Below are positions 8,212 through 17,663 of a stretch of DNA of 32,192 nt, piece by piece. This DNA comes from Eubacteriales bacterium (GTDB taxonomy: Bacteria; Bacillota; Clostridia; Monoglobales; Firm-18). Position 1 is the first letter of the stretch; each line of letters starts with the position of its first letter. The stretch lies in the NCBI GenBank assembly GCA_028697835.1, contig JAQVDK010000014.1, forward strand, positions 1 to 32,192, read 5' to 3'. The position numbers were made by a program, and so were the translations under genes. The notes under the pieces are model-generated. The model was given only the letters and a program-made list of their open reading frames with translations. It had not been told where the DNA came from and did no database searches.

Positions 8212-9219
8212 TTATAAAAATATTTTTTTATTTTCCTTTGCGCTTTCATACATTGCAAGCATGACATTGGTTGAATGAATGGAATCTTCCAAGGATATAT
8301 AATCGCCTTTATCCGCAGCTAAAGACGTGTAGAAGTCATCAACAGCCCTCATGTGTCCGCTTCCCCAATAGGATTTTCCGTATAAGGTGGTGTTATCAAA
8401 CGCCAAAACCTGTGCATTATCATCCGTAATTTTATAAAGGCGGTTATCTGCGTACCTTAAAAGAGCGTTTTCAAAATTTATTTCAATCCTAAAAGGGCTC
8501 GAAGGGGGATAAGCATTGGTGCAATATAGGCAGCCTCGCATTTGGTTTTCAAATTCAAAAAAAGCATCGGCTGTGTCTTCAACTTCAATAACCCCCGGCA
8601 GGGATTTATTGGACATGCTTGCGGTAACGCTTTTTATTTTTCCGCCTAAAAGGTTTAAAAGGTCCACAATATGAACGGCCTGATTAATCACAAGCCCGCC
8701 GCCTTCAGTTTTCCACTTGCCCCTCCAGTCATCATGCATATAATACTCGGGCGTTCTGTGCCAAGTTAAAAAACCTGCAATCCCAAGCATTTTTCCAAGG
8801 GATTTGTCGTTTTTTATAAGCTCCGCCATTTTAACTATGGAATTGTTGGTTCTGTTTTGAAGCATGACGCAAACCTTTTGCGTGTTTTTTTCGTATTCTT
8901 TGATTAAGGTGGAAAGCTCGTCTTTGCTCATTGCCACAGGCTTTTCCAAAACAACGTGTTTTCCGTGTTTTAAAGCCTCTTCGGCCATTGGAACATGAAG
9001 ATAGTGCGGTGTGCAAATATGGATAACGTGGATATTAGAGTCAGCTAAAACCTGTTTAAAGTCCGAGTAAAGCTTTACATCACTGTTGCAGCCTTCAAGC
9101 CTTTTTGGGTCATTGTCGCAAATGGCATAAAGGTTTGCATATTTGCTTTCTTCCACTGCTTTTTGGTGGATGGGACCCACAGCTCCAAAACCCACAATTG
9201 CAGCATTAAACTTTTTCAT
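8212..9219 (-). CDS. Gfo/Idh/MocA family oxidoreductase
   Basis: N-terminal Rossmann motif VGFGAVGPIHQKA, EKPVAMS motif, IDxxxx C-terminal domain. Confidence 0.93.
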   Translation of the reverse strand: MKKFNAAIVGFGAVGPIHQKAVEESKYANLYAICDNDPKRLEGCNSDVKLYSDFKQVLADSNIHVIHICTPHYLHVPMAEEALKHGKHVVLEKPVAMSKDELSTLIKEYEKNTQKVCVMLQNRTNNSIVKMAELIKNDKSLGKMLGIAGFLTWHRTPEYYMHDDWRGKWKTEGGGLVINQAVHIVDLLNLLGGKIKSVTASMSNKSLPGVIEVEDTADAFFEFENQMRGCLYCTNAYPPSSPFRIEINFENALLRYADNRLYKITDDNAQVLAFDNTTLYGKSYWGSGHMRAVDDFYTSLAADKGDYISLEDSIHSTNVMLAMYESAKENKKIFL

Positions 9220-9259
9220 AAAAAATCAATCCTTCTTTATAAACGCTGTATTTTCATTT

Positions 9260-9288
9260 ATTATAATTCTTATAAAGCCAAATTTCAA
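9260..9288 (-). promoter_or_regulatory. SigA-type promoter for the Gfo/Idh/MocA gene
   Basis: Minus strand TTGAAA, 17-bp spacer, TATAAT. Confidence 0.6.
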
Positions 9289-9356
9289 TGTATTAGTGAA
9301 AAATTTAGTAAAAAATTATATAATTTCTTAATTTTGTATAAAATGCCATTTGGCTA

Positions 9357-9384
9357 TTGCGAATTTTTTGAAAAGTGTTATAAT
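9357..9384 (+). promoter_or_regulatory. SigA-type promoter for the MgtC family gene
   Basis: TTGCGA (9357-9362), 16-bp spacer, TATAAT (9379-9384). Confidence 0.5.
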
Positions 9385-9446
9385 ATATTTTATATAAATG
9401 TTCGTTATAGCAAGGTTTTCTATTATAAGAGAGGAAGTGTTGTGAG

Positions 9447-10106
9447 GTGAATGTTATGGTGTTTGATTATTCGCTTTTGATACGGCTTGTTGTTGCAGCA
9501 CTTTTGGGTGGTATTATCGGTTTTGAACGGGGTGGCAGCAATCACGAGGCGGGGCTTAGGACGCATATTATATTGTGCCTTGGCGCGTCCATGATTGCAG
9601 TTTTAAGCGAGCTTATGGTAAAACAGTACGGCATAAACTCGGAGGTTATGAGGATGAGCGCGCAGGTTATAAGCGGCGTTGGTTTTTTGGGTGCAGGCAG
9701 TATAATTATGGACGGTAACCGAATAAGGGGTATTACAACAGCCGCAGGGCTTTGGACAACAGCGGGGGTTGGTCTTGCAGTGGGAAGCGGAAACTATATT
9801 TTGGGCATTGCAACGGTTGTGTTGATGCTTTTCGCAACTTTAGGCTTAAAATCCATAACAACCAAGCTAAAGCTAAGCTATTACCGTATCAAAGTAAAGA
9901 TTTCGGACAGGGGAGCGCTTAAAGATTTGCTTAAAAAACTGTCGGATAATGCTGTGAAAATCGACTCTATAAAGGTCGAGGAAGGCAAGGAGCTTGATAC
10001 CGTCTATGCGGTTTTGGAGATTAAGGTTTCAAGGCACCATGACATGGATTCTTTAATTTATCAAATTGGCGGGTATAACGAGGTTGTTGAAGTTACCGCA
10101 ATCTGA
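9447..10106 (+). CDS. MgtC/SapB family membrane protein
   Basis: LLGGIIGFERGGSNHEAGLRTHIILCLGASMIAVLS and VISGVGFLGAGSIIMDGNRIRGITTAAGLWTTAGVGLAVGSG signature, C-terminal ACT-like region. Confidence 0.93.
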   Translation: MNVMVFDYSLLIRLVVAALLGGIIGFERGGSNHEAGLRTHIILCLGASMIAVLSELMVKQYGINSEVMRMSAQVISGVGFLGAGSIIMDGNRIRGITTAAGLWTTAGVGLAVGSGNYILGIATVVLMLFATLGLKSITTKLKLSYYRIKVKISDRGALKDLLKKLSDNAVKIDSIKVEEGKELDTVYAVLEIKVSRHHDMDSLIYQIGGYNEVVEVTAI

Positions 10107-10110
10107 CCAT

Positions 10111-10137
10111 AAAAGGCCGCTTGATTTGCGGCCTTTT
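10111..10137. terminator. Rho-independent terminator after the MgtC family gene
   Basis: Perfect 10-bp stem AAAAGGCCGC / GCGGCCTTTT, 7-nt loop. Confidence 0.75.
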
Positions 10138-10182
10138 ATGTTGTATAATAAGTTATCATTGTTTTGGAAGGAACGTGCTTTT

Positions 10183-11028
10183 ATGGAATTTTCAAGCCTT
10201 ATATGCAAAAGCTTAAACCGTCTGTTTCCTTTGCCCGTCCATCCCTTTAACCTGCAAAACCAAGGCGTTAAAACCTATGCCCAGTGGCAGTTCGAAAAAG
10301 GCGAAGAAACGATAAAGTTTTATCTGCCAAAGGTTGGCACAGAGGAGATGTTCAAGGACAAAAAGGTTTTGGACATTGGCTGCGGGGCGGCGGGAAAAAC
10401 CTTGTATTATGCCTCGATGGGGGCGGGGAAGGTATGGGGAGTTGATGTTGTTGCCCACTACGAAAAAGAGGCATATGAACTTGCAAAGTCAAAGGGCTTG
10501 CAGGATAAATTCACCTTTGTTTTAGGCGATGCCGCAAATCTTCCTTTTGAGGACGGCTTTTTTGACACAATCATAGTAAATGATGCCATGGAGCATGTGG
10601 ACAAGCCGCTGGCGGTTTTGAGGGAGTGTTACAGGGTGCTTAAAAAAGGCGGCAGGCTTTATGTTAATTTTCCTCCTTATTATCATCCCTTTGGCGCCCA
10701 CCTTAGCGATGTTATAGGCTTTCCGTGGGTGCATTTGTTCTTTGGTGATAAAACTTTGATAAAAGTATATAAGGATTTGGCAGGCAGCATGCCGGATGGA
10801 GAAAAACGCATTAACTTTAGGATTTCAAGGGACGAAAACGGAAAGGAATACTTTTCTTATATAAACCGCATGACTATAAAAAGGTTTAATAAAATTTTAG
10901 ATGAAACAGATTATAAAACGGTGTATTACCACGAAGCCCCCTTGAGGGATGTTTTAAAGCCTTTGGCAAAAATACCTTTGCTAAAGGAAGCTTTTGTACG
11001 GATGGTTGTAGCGATACTGGAAAAATAG
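10183..11028 (+). CDS. Class I SAM-dependent methyltransferase
   Basis: VLDIGCGAAGKTLYYASMGAGKVWGVD motif I, post motifs, LRECYRVLKKGGRLYVNFP; start at 10183, downstream of the 10111-10137 terminator, rather than 10066. Confidence 0.9.
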   Translation: MEFSSLICKSLNRLFPLPVHPFNLQNQGVKTYAQWQFEKGEETIKFYLPKVGTEEMFKDKKVLDIGCGAAGKTLYYASMGAGKVWGVDVVAHYEKEAYELAKSKGLQDKFTFVLGDAANLPFEDGFFDTIIVNDAMEHVDKPLAVLRECYRVLKKGGRLYVNFPPYYHPFGAHLSDVIGFPWVHLFFGDKTLIKVYKDLAGSMPDGEKRINFRISRDENGKEYFSYINRMTIKRFNKILDETDYKTVYYHEAPLRDVLKPLAKIPLLKEAFVRMVVAILEK

Positions 11029-11031
11029 AGC

Positions 11032-11056
11032 CGGCCTTTTTTGGTCGGTTTTTTCT
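11032..11056 (+). terminator. Rho-independent terminator after the methyltransferase gene
   Basis: CCGGCC TTTTTT GGTCGG hairpin (one G-T pair) followed by a T-run. Confidence 0.6.
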
Positions 11057-11101
11057 TTTATATTTAGGGAAAAAGCAAATCCTACTACTTTGTTACAATG
11101 C

Positions 11102-11130
11102 TTGATATGCCCCTTTTAAAGTGGTATAAT
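11102..11130 (+). promoter_or_regulatory. SigA-type promoter for the DUF4153-YcdB-pncB cluster
   Basis: TTGATA (11102-11107), 17-bp spacer, TATAAT (11125-11130). Confidence 0.65.
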
Positions 11131-11179
11131 GAAAGTGTTAAGCTTGCAAGTACCCTTAAATTATAGGAGGGATATAAAA

Positions 11180-12850
11180 ATGAGAGGATTTAGCGCTTTA
11201 AAAAGTAAGGTTATTTCCATGCCTGCCGAGGTTTATAGAACCTTCTACAGGTTTCCCTTAAGCATTTTGTCCGCTGTGGCTTTTTATGTTTTGTGGTCTT
11301 TGGACGGGCATACCAGCCTTGAAATTGACGAACGGCTATTGATGGTGCTTTCGTTGGGGTTTGTGCTTTTTGCGGCATTTGAGCTGATTTTGGAGTCTTT
11401 CGAGGCAGACAGGTTGCCCTACAGAACTGCGGCGGCATTTGTTGGTCTGGGTATTTTGGCAGCCTGCTATTACTACATATTCATAGGAACATCGCAGAGG
11501 GATGTTTATGTGTTCGGGCTTATCCTTGCCGGAGCAGTTTTTGTTGCGGCAGTAGCGCTTGATTTAAAAAGCGGCGACAGATTTGAAATAAATGTTGCAA
11601 GGATTATTTCCCGGCTTTGCATATCCGCACTTTTTGCCATAGTGTTTATTTTGGGCTTTTTGGCTGTTTTGGGGGCTGTTGACCTTTTGCTTGTTGATGT
11701 TGAAGGGGAGGCTTACCTGGAAGTTGTGCGCATTGGCTCCTCCGTGTTTTTCCCTATCATGTTTTTAAAGGGGCTCCCGAAAAAAGGGGAACAGGCCGAG
11801 TTTCCAAAGCTGCTAAAAGGACTTTTGCGGTTTGTAGTTGTTCCGATAATGCTTGTTTTTACATTGGTTTTATATCTATATTATATAAAGCTTGTTATAG
11901 AGCGCAGCCTTCCCATAAGCGAGGTTGGCGGAGTGTCTTTGGCGTTTTTGGGAATTGGCATTCCTGCAACGATTTTGATTACTTATTTTGACGAAAAAAT
12001 GCAAAGAATTGTAAGAAAACTTTTCCCGTATGTCCTTATCCCTGTAATTGGAGTTTTGTTTTTGGCGGATATTCGCCAGCTTAGCCTGTACGGGGTTACA
12101 ATTACAAGGTATTTGGTGGCGGCGGGCGGTATCGGTGCTTTGATATCGGTGGCTTTAATGTGCGCCAAAAAGGGAAGGTATCAAAGGTTTTCTCTTTTGA
12201 TTGCGGCGGTTTTGTGCTTTATAAGTGCATACGGGCCAGCAAGTGCATATAATTTGTCGTCACAAAGCCAATCTGCAAGGCTGGAGCATTATTTAACCAA
12301 GAATAATATGCTCCTTGACGGCAAAATAACGCCAAATGCAGATATTTCCTCAGAGGATAAAGAGGAAATAAAGTCGATTATTCGCTATATGAACAGCAAT
12401 GATTTGGCAAAGCCTTCGTATTTAGAGGAAATAGAAGGCGAGTATGAGAAGCATTTGGGCTTTTCGCTGGATTATTACCGCAGCAACAATACGCAGTATT
12501 TCCATGCCGAAATGAACTTGCTTGACATAAGCGATTATGATTATTTGATATATGATGTATATAACAAAACTTCTGCGGGAGCATACAGTGTTGATAGCGA
12601 AAGCGATATTATAGCAATTAAAAGAAATGACGAGGTTGTGGCTGAAATTTCTAAAAATGAAGTAGCCGAGGAAATTTACAGCAAGGTTGACAAGGCGGCA
12701 AGAACTCAAAGAGGTGACGCACTGAGCTTTGTTTATGAAAATGAAAAAATAAAGATTAAATTGATGTTTTCGTATATAGATATCTATGCCGATGGTGAAA
12801 AAACCTTGTATGAAGGCGGTAATTTTATGCTGCTGCTTAAAGAAAAATAG
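11180..12850 (+). CDS. DUF4153-like multi-pass membrane protein with soluble C-terminal domain
   Basis: Around a dozen hydrophobic segments followed by ~200 aa hydrophilic C-terminus; start at 11180 with GGAGGG upstream. Confidence 0.65.
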   Translation: MRGFSALKSKVISMPAEVYRTFYRFPLSILSAVAFYVLWSLDGHTSLEIDERLLMVLSLGFVLFAAFELILESFEADRLPYRTAAAFVGLGILAACYYYIFIGTSQRDVYVFGLILAGAVFVAAVALDLKSGDRFEINVARIISRLCISALFAIVFILGFLAVLGAVDLLLVDVEGEAYLEVVRIGSSVFFPIMFLKGLPKKGEQAEFPKLLKGLLRFVVVPIMLVFTLVLYLYYIKLVIERSLPISEVGGVSLAFLGIGIPATILITYFDEKMQRIVRKLFPYVLIPVIGVLFLADIRQLSLYGVTITRYLVAAGGIGALISVALMCAKKGRYQRFSLLIAAVLCFISAYGPASAYNLSSQSQSARLEHYLTKNNMLLDGKITPNADISSEDKEEIKSIIRYMNSNDLAKPSYLEEIEGEYEKHLGFSLDYYRSNNTQYFHAEMNLLDISDYDYLIYDVYNKTSAGAYSVDSESDIIAIKRNDEVVAEISKNEVAEEIYSKVDKAARTQRGDALSFVYENEKIKIKLMFSYIDIYADGEKTLYEGGNFMLLLKEK

Positions 12851-12857
12851 ACGGGTG

Positions 12858-14903
12858 ATGATTATGAAACGGGGCATTTTGCTGTTTTTGGCTTTCTTGC
12901 TTTTAGTTCCAAAAGCTGCCCTTGCGCAGGATTATGAGCTTGAAAATATTATTAATATTGCTCTTGAAAAACTGGATATTCCGGAGTATTATACCGAATT
13001 TGCAAGCAGAATCCAACAGGACAACCAAGGAAGGCTGTACGAGCTTTCTTGGAGGGGCGAAACAGAGGACAAGACAAAAGGAGGCTATGCGTCTGCAATT
13101 TTGGATATACAGGGCAGGATTATGTATTACAGCAATTTTGAATACGGGGAGTTTGAAGGAGACTATAAGCTATCCTCCCTTGATTTAAACGGGGCTGTAA
13201 GCATTGCAAAGCAAAGCATGGCTAAAATCCTTCCGGAATTTTCGGCAAGTTTAAGGTCGTTTTCCTCGGAAAACTATACGCTTAGAAACTCCCAATCGTA
13301 CAATATCAGTTTTTATAGATGCGAAAACAGCGTTCCTTTATACAACAACTATGTTCTGGCAAGCGTTGACGCAAACACACATAAGCTTACGGAGCTTTCG
13401 GTTGTATGGGACGATGTGGAAAGATTCCCCACCCCCAGCGGAATAATTTCACCGCAGCGCGCCCAGCAGCTTTTTCTAAACAACATAGGGATTTCATTGG
13501 GCTATTACAATGATATGGACGGCAATCCTGTTTTAATGTATGGCGTGGACAATTCGGGGGATTTATACATCAATGCCTATACAGGCGAGGTTGTAAGAGG
13601 ACTGAGCGATACGGGCCTTGGTATATATGAGGCTGACAACCCTTCGTTAAAATATGAGTCCGATACATATACCCTGCGTGACGATATGCAGGGGCTTACG
13701 CCTTACGATATGCTGGAAAGTGATGTAAAAGACAAGATTGGCATGCCGGCGAAGTTTGAATTATCCTCTTTAACCGTGTCCGACGGGCAAAGCGGCACTA
13801 CGTATTATAACGCAAGCTATCTGTCGGAGGATGGGGAAAGCGTTAATGTTCAAGTGGATGCAATTACAGGTCAAATTACCGCGTATTATAATAATACTCC
13901 CACGGAAGGATATATCGCAAACGAGCAGTCGGCTGTAAAAAAAGCCGAAAGGTTTGTGGAAAAAGCCGCGCCCCTTCTTTTTGAGCAATGCGAAAGGAAG
14001 CCTTCGGTTATCTACAGCGCCAATTCCTACAACATATTTTTCACACGCTTGGTAGATGGCATAAAGTATAAAAACAACGGGCTTCTTGTTATAATAAACG
14101 GTTTTACGGGAGAAATTACAGCATATAGAAGCATGTGGACCCAAAAAGATTTTCCGATTCCATACCCTTTTATATCTCAAAACGAAGGCATAAATATTAT
14201 TTTTGAAAATGTTCCTTTCCAGCTTCAATATGTGCCCACTTACAAGGGGAGCACCCCGGGCGGCGTCTCTTACAAGGAAGTAAGCCTTGTATATGCCTTT
14301 TTGCGACAGATGCCGCTTTATGTAAATGCTGAAACGGGAAAGCTTTGCAATGTTTTCGCTCAGCAGTACAAGCCGGTAAAAACCAAGTTTTTAGATGTTG
14401 AGGGGCATATTTACGAGCAAAAGATTAACACCCTGCTACAATGTGGCGTTCTTGATGAAGGGGAATTTTTCCTGCCGGAGGAGCCTTTGCTGCAAGCAGA
14501 TTATTTTAAATGGATGCACAGAGCGGTTAATGTAAACAGTCAGGTAGGTATTGACCAAATTTATAATCAGTTGTATAATAATGGGGTTGTTACACAGGAA
14601 GAAAGGGAAGATGAAAAAACCATTACCTTAGAAGAGGCAGTAATGTATTTAATAAGGTTTTTAGGCTATGGCGAGGTTGCACAGCTTCCCGACACATACC
14701 AAACAGGATTTCTTGACGAGCATGATATTTCTCCGGAGCTTATAGGTTATGCGGCTATTGCAAAGGGATTCGGCATTGTAAAAGGCGACGTTTTTTTACC
14801 TAAAAGGACGCTAACCCGTGCCGCAGGGGCAAATATAGTATATAACCTTCTTACCTCTGGAAGCAAAGGGAACTCAAACTCTGCAAATGGAGGCGAGCAA
14901 TAA
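12858..14903 (+). CDS. Secreted YcdB/YcdC (PepSY-like) repeat protein with C-terminal SLH-like modules
   Basis: Signal peptide MKRGILLFLAFLLLVPKAALA; repeated PepSY-like patterns (VDANTHKLTEL, INAYTGEVV, VDAITGQITAY, INGFTGEITAY, VNAETGKL); SLH-like FLDVEGHIYEQKINTLLQCGVLD and LPKRTLTRAAGANIVYNLL. Confidence 0.8.
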   Translation: MIMKRGILLFLAFLLLVPKAALAQDYELENIINIALEKLDIPEYYTEFASRIQQDNQGRLYELSWRGETEDKTKGGYASAILDIQGRIMYYSNFEYGEFEGDYKLSSLDLNGAVSIAKQSMAKILPEFSASLRSFSSENYTLRNSQSYNISFYRCENSVPLYNNYVLASVDANTHKLTELSVVWDDVERFPTPSGIISPQRAQQLFLNNIGISLGYYNDMDGNPVLMYGVDNSGDLYINAYTGEVVRGLSDTGLGIYEADNPSLKYESDTYTLRDDMQGLTPYDMLESDVKDKIGMPAKFELSSLTVSDGQSGTTYYNASYLSEDGESVNVQVDAITGQITAYYNNTPTEGYIANEQSAVKKAERFVEKAAPLLFEQCERKPSVIYSANSYNIFFTRLVDGIKYKNNGLLVIINGFTGEITAYRSMWTQKDFPIPYPFISQNEGINIIFENVPFQLQYVPTYKGSTPGGVSYKEVSLVYAFLRQMPLYVNAETGKLCNVFAQQYKPVKTKFLDVEGHIYEQKINTLLQCGVLDEGEFFLPEEPLLQADYFKWMHRAVNVNSQVGIDQIYNQLYNNGVVTQEEREDEKTITLEEAVMYLIRFLGYGEVAQLPDTYQTGFLDEHDISPELIGYAAIAKGFGIVKGDVFLPKRTLTRAAGANIVYNLLTSGSKGNSNSANGGEQ

Positions 14904-14906
14904 AAA

Positions 14907-16349
14907 ATGAGAACAAATTTAACTTTGCTGACGGATTTTTACGAGATAACCATGGCACATGGCTATTTTGACCAAGGCATTGCTGATAAAATAGCATATT
15001 TTGACCTTTATTTCAGGCGGATACCCGATGGCGGCGGCTTTGCCATAATGGCAGGGCTGGAGCAAGTTGTAAATTACTTGGAAAACCTTAGCTTTACCAA
15101 AGAGGACATAGACTTTTTGCGAAGCAAAGAATGCTTTAGCGAGGAATTTTTGAACTATTTGGCAAATTTCCGCTTCGAATGTGATGTTTGGGCAGTGGAG
15201 GAAGGAACGCCGGTTTTTCCCAACGAGCCTTTGATTATTGTAAAGGGACCTATTCTTCAGGCTCAATTTATTGAAACCATGCTTCTTTTAACCATAAACC
15301 ACCAGTCGCTTATTGCCACAAAATCCAACAGGATTGTCCGTGCGGCTGACGGGCGTACGGTTTTGGAGTTTGGCTCTCGAAGGGCACAGGGCTATGACGG
15401 TGCTTATTACGGGGCAAGGGCAGCATATATAGGCGGCTGCGTAGGAACGGCATGTACCATTGCGGAGCGTGATTTGGGCATTCCTGCCGTAGGGACAATG
15501 GCCCATAGCTGGGTTCAGGTTTTTCCCGACGAATATTCAGCTTTTTGTGCGTATGCGGCGGTTTACCCTGATGACTGCCTTTTGCTTGTTGACACCTATA
15601 ATGTGTTAAAAAGCGGTGTCCCCAATGCAATAAGGGTGCATAATGACGTTTTGGTGCCTATGGGAAAAAGGCTTAAAGGAATAAGGATTGACAGCGGCGA
15701 TATTACCTATTTGTCTAAAAAAGCACGTAAAATGCTGGACGAAGCGGGACTTGCCGACTGCAAAATAATTGCGTCCAATTCATTGGATGAGTATATAATA
15801 AGGGAAGCCCTTATGCACGGTGCGCAAATTGACTCTTTCGGCGTTGGCGAGCGGCTTATAACCTCAAGAAGCGAGCCTGTTTTCGGCGGCGTTTACAAGC
15901 TGGTTGCGCTGGAGAGCGGCAACAGGATTGTGCCCAAAATAAAGCTTAGCGAAAATGTTTCAAAAATTACAAACCCCGGCTTTAAAAACCTATACCGCCT
16001 GTTTGCAAAGGACGAAAGCCCCATTGCGGATGTTATAACATTGCATGACGAAGTTATTGACGATACAAAGCCTTACACAATCTTTCACCCTGAATATACA
16101 TGGAAAAAGACTACTTTAACAGATTTTAAAGCAGAACCTCTTTTAAAGCGTATTTTTGACAAAGGCAAATGTGTATATAAGCTGCCTTCGCTAAAGGAAA
16201 TACAAGAGCGCTGCCGTCGGCAGGTAGACAGCCTTTGGGACGAGATTAAGCGGTTTGAAAATCCTCATGAATATTATGTGGACTTGTCGCTGCCCCTATG
16301 GAATATAAAACAAAAGCTTTTGGGCAGCTATGTTGACGAAAACAATTAA
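14907..16349 (+). CDS. pncB: Nicotinate phosphoribosyltransferase
   Basis: N-terminal LTDFYEITMAHGYF, EFGSRRAQGYDGA, GTMAHSWVQ, RIDSGDITYLSKKARKMLD motifs. Confidence 0.96.
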   Translation: MRTNLTLLTDFYEITMAHGYFDQGIADKIAYFDLYFRRIPDGGGFAIMAGLEQVVNYLENLSFTKEDIDFLRSKECFSEEFLNYLANFRFECDVWAVEEGTPVFPNEPLIIVKGPILQAQFIETMLLLTINHQSLIATKSNRIVRAADGRTVLEFGSRRAQGYDGAYYGARAAYIGGCVGTACTIAERDLGIPAVGTMAHSWVQVFPDEYSAFCAYAAVYPDDCLLLVDTYNVLKSGVPNAIRVHNDVLVPMGKRLKGIRIDSGDITYLSKKARKMLDEAGLADCKIIASNSLDEYIIREALMHGAQIDSFGVGERLITSRSEPVFGGVYKLVALESGNRIVPKIKLSENVSKITNPGFKNLYRLFAKDESPIADVITLHDEVIDDTKPYTIFHPEYTWKKTTLTDFKAEPLLKRIFDKGKCVYKLPSLKEIQERCRRQVDSLWDEIKRFENPHEYYVDLSLPLWNIKQKLLGSYVDENN

Positions 16350-16371
16350 AATATTTGCTTTCAAAAAGTGA

Positions 16372-16408
16372 AAAACAGGCATTTGCAAAGGCTGCAAATG
16401 CCTGTTTT
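16372..16408. terminator. Bidirectional terminator between convergent pncB and the MerR-family gene
   Basis: Perfect 16-bp inverted repeat AAAACAGGCATTTGCA / TGCAAATGCCTGTTTT with 5-nt loop. Confidence 0.85.
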
Positions 16409-16420
16409 ATGTGTAAACCT

Positions 16421-17185
16421 TTACTCCTTTACACCTGTATAAATCCTGATTGCATCCCTTAGGAAAACGGCAGCGCCCGGCGACGCTTTATCATAATATT
16501 CAGAAAATCTGGCATCGTCGACATACATTTGGGCAACGCCCATGTGTGCCTCTTTTGTATAGCTGTCCCAAAAGTATGACAGCCACCTGCGATGCATATC
16601 GGCCGCTTTTTGCGCAAGCTCTCCTTGGGGGTTGACGGTTTTTACCGCTTCTCCCAATGTTTCGAGCAAGGCTTTTTCCAGCTCTTTAACCTCGTCATAT
16701 TCTTCTTTGGTCATGTTTAAAACCTTGCGGTTTGATTTTTCAACCTGCTCACTACCATATTTTTCGCGAATTTCCCTACCGTATTTTTTCTCGTTTTCAT
16801 CAATCAGGTTTTTCTTAAATCCTTCAAATTTTTCTTTATCGGACATTTCTTGTCCTCCTTTTTTCGTGGATATGGTTTTTTCAATGTTTTCAATTAGCAA
16901 ATCAAGCCTGTCTCTTTCGGCAAAAAGCTTTTCGCGGTGTGCCTCAAGGGCCGCTACCACATTATAGCCGGGGGAGTCTAAAATCTTTTTAATGGTTTTT
17001 AAATCCACGCCAAGCTCACGGTAAAACATGACTTGCTGAAGCCTGTCAACTTCCGCCTGTCCGTATATCCTATAGCCCGACGGGCTAAGCCTTGCAGGCT
17101 TTAGTATTCCGATTTCGTCATAGTACCTTAAAGTTCTTGTACTTATGCCGGCTAAATTTCCAAGGCCCTGTACCGTATATTCCAT
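16421..17185 (-). CDS. MerR family transcriptional regulator with TipAS ligand-binding domain
   Basis: MEYTVQGLGNLAGISTRTLRYYDEIGILKPARLSPSGYRIYGQAEVDRLQQVMFYRELG (MerR HTH) and TipAS-like C-terminus; upstream AGGAGGTG. Confidence 0.94.
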   Translation of the reverse strand: MEYTVQGLGNLAGISTRTLRYYDEIGILKPARLSPSGYRIYGQAEVDRLQQVMFYRELGVDLKTIKKILDSPGYNVVAALEAHREKLFAERDRLDLLIENIEKTISTKKGGQEMSDKEKFEGFKKNLIDENEKKYGREIREKYGSEQVEKSNRKVLNMTKEEYDEVKELEKALLETLGEAVKTVNPQGELAQKAADMHRRWLSYFWDSYTKEAHMGVAQMYVDDARFSEYYDKASPGAAVFLRDAIRIYTGVKE

Positions 17186-17207
17186 ATGCCCACCTCCTGA
17201 CAATACA

Positions 17208-17238
17208 ATTATATACCTTTACGTTGCGTCAATGTCAA
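17208..17238 (-). promoter_or_regulatory. MerR-type promoter with 19-bp spacer and embedded operator dyad
   Basis: Minus strand TTGACA (17233-17238), 19-bp spacer, TATAAT (17208-17213); dyad ACCTTTACG-TTG-CGTCAATGT (17215-17235) with 7/9 half-site matches. Confidence 0.75.
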
Positions 17239-17320
17239 TAGGTTTTATTGAATTTGTTTTAAAATGTTTTGTTGCGGGTGTGGGATATTGCACAAAATTT
17301 TTAAATATAGGCAAAACATA

Positions 17321-17349
17321 TTGAATTTTTATGTAAAAAAATATATAAT
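17321..17349 (+). promoter_or_regulatory. SigA-type promoter for DUF4321-maf and possibly the mre cluster
   Basis: TTGAAT, 17-bp spacer, TATAAT. Confidence 0.6.
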
Positions 17350-17393
17350 AATAGAATGTGGTATTAATTAGATTACTGAAAGAGGTGGGATAC

Positions 17394-17654
17394 ATGAGAA
17401 AGCGCAACAGGCTTTTGGTTTTGACACTGCTTTTGGTTTTTGGAGCGGCTGTAGGCGGCTTTTTGTCGGAGCTTGCAAAGGATTCGCAGTATTTTGGCTG
17501 GCTGTCGCTAAGCAAGCAATTTGGCATAAGCAATCAAAGTCCGGTCTTTGTTGACCTTGGTATAGTAAGCCTTACCTTTGGCATGATGTTTAATGTATCC
17601 GTATCCTCCATAATCGGAATAATTATTGCCGCATTGGTTTATAGAAAGTTGTAG
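17394..17654 (+). CDS. DUF4321-like small membrane protein
   Basis: ~86 aa with two TM segments; pattern GGFLSELAKDS...FVDLGIVSLTFGMMFNVSVSSIIGIIIAALVYRKL; adjacent to maf as in other clostridia. Confidence 0.7.
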   Translation: MRKRNRLLVLTLLLVFGAAVGGFLSELAKDSQYFGWLSLSKQFGISNQSPVFVDLGIVSLTFGMMFNVSVSSIIGIIIAALVYRKL

Positions 17655-17663
17655 GTGGGGATA

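Noticed and set aside
9290-9446. Possible Mg2+ riboswitch (M-box) upstream of the MgtC family gene
   Set aside because: The leader is short and AT-rich, the promoter -10 lies about 60 bp from the start codon, and no M-box-like stems could be seen.
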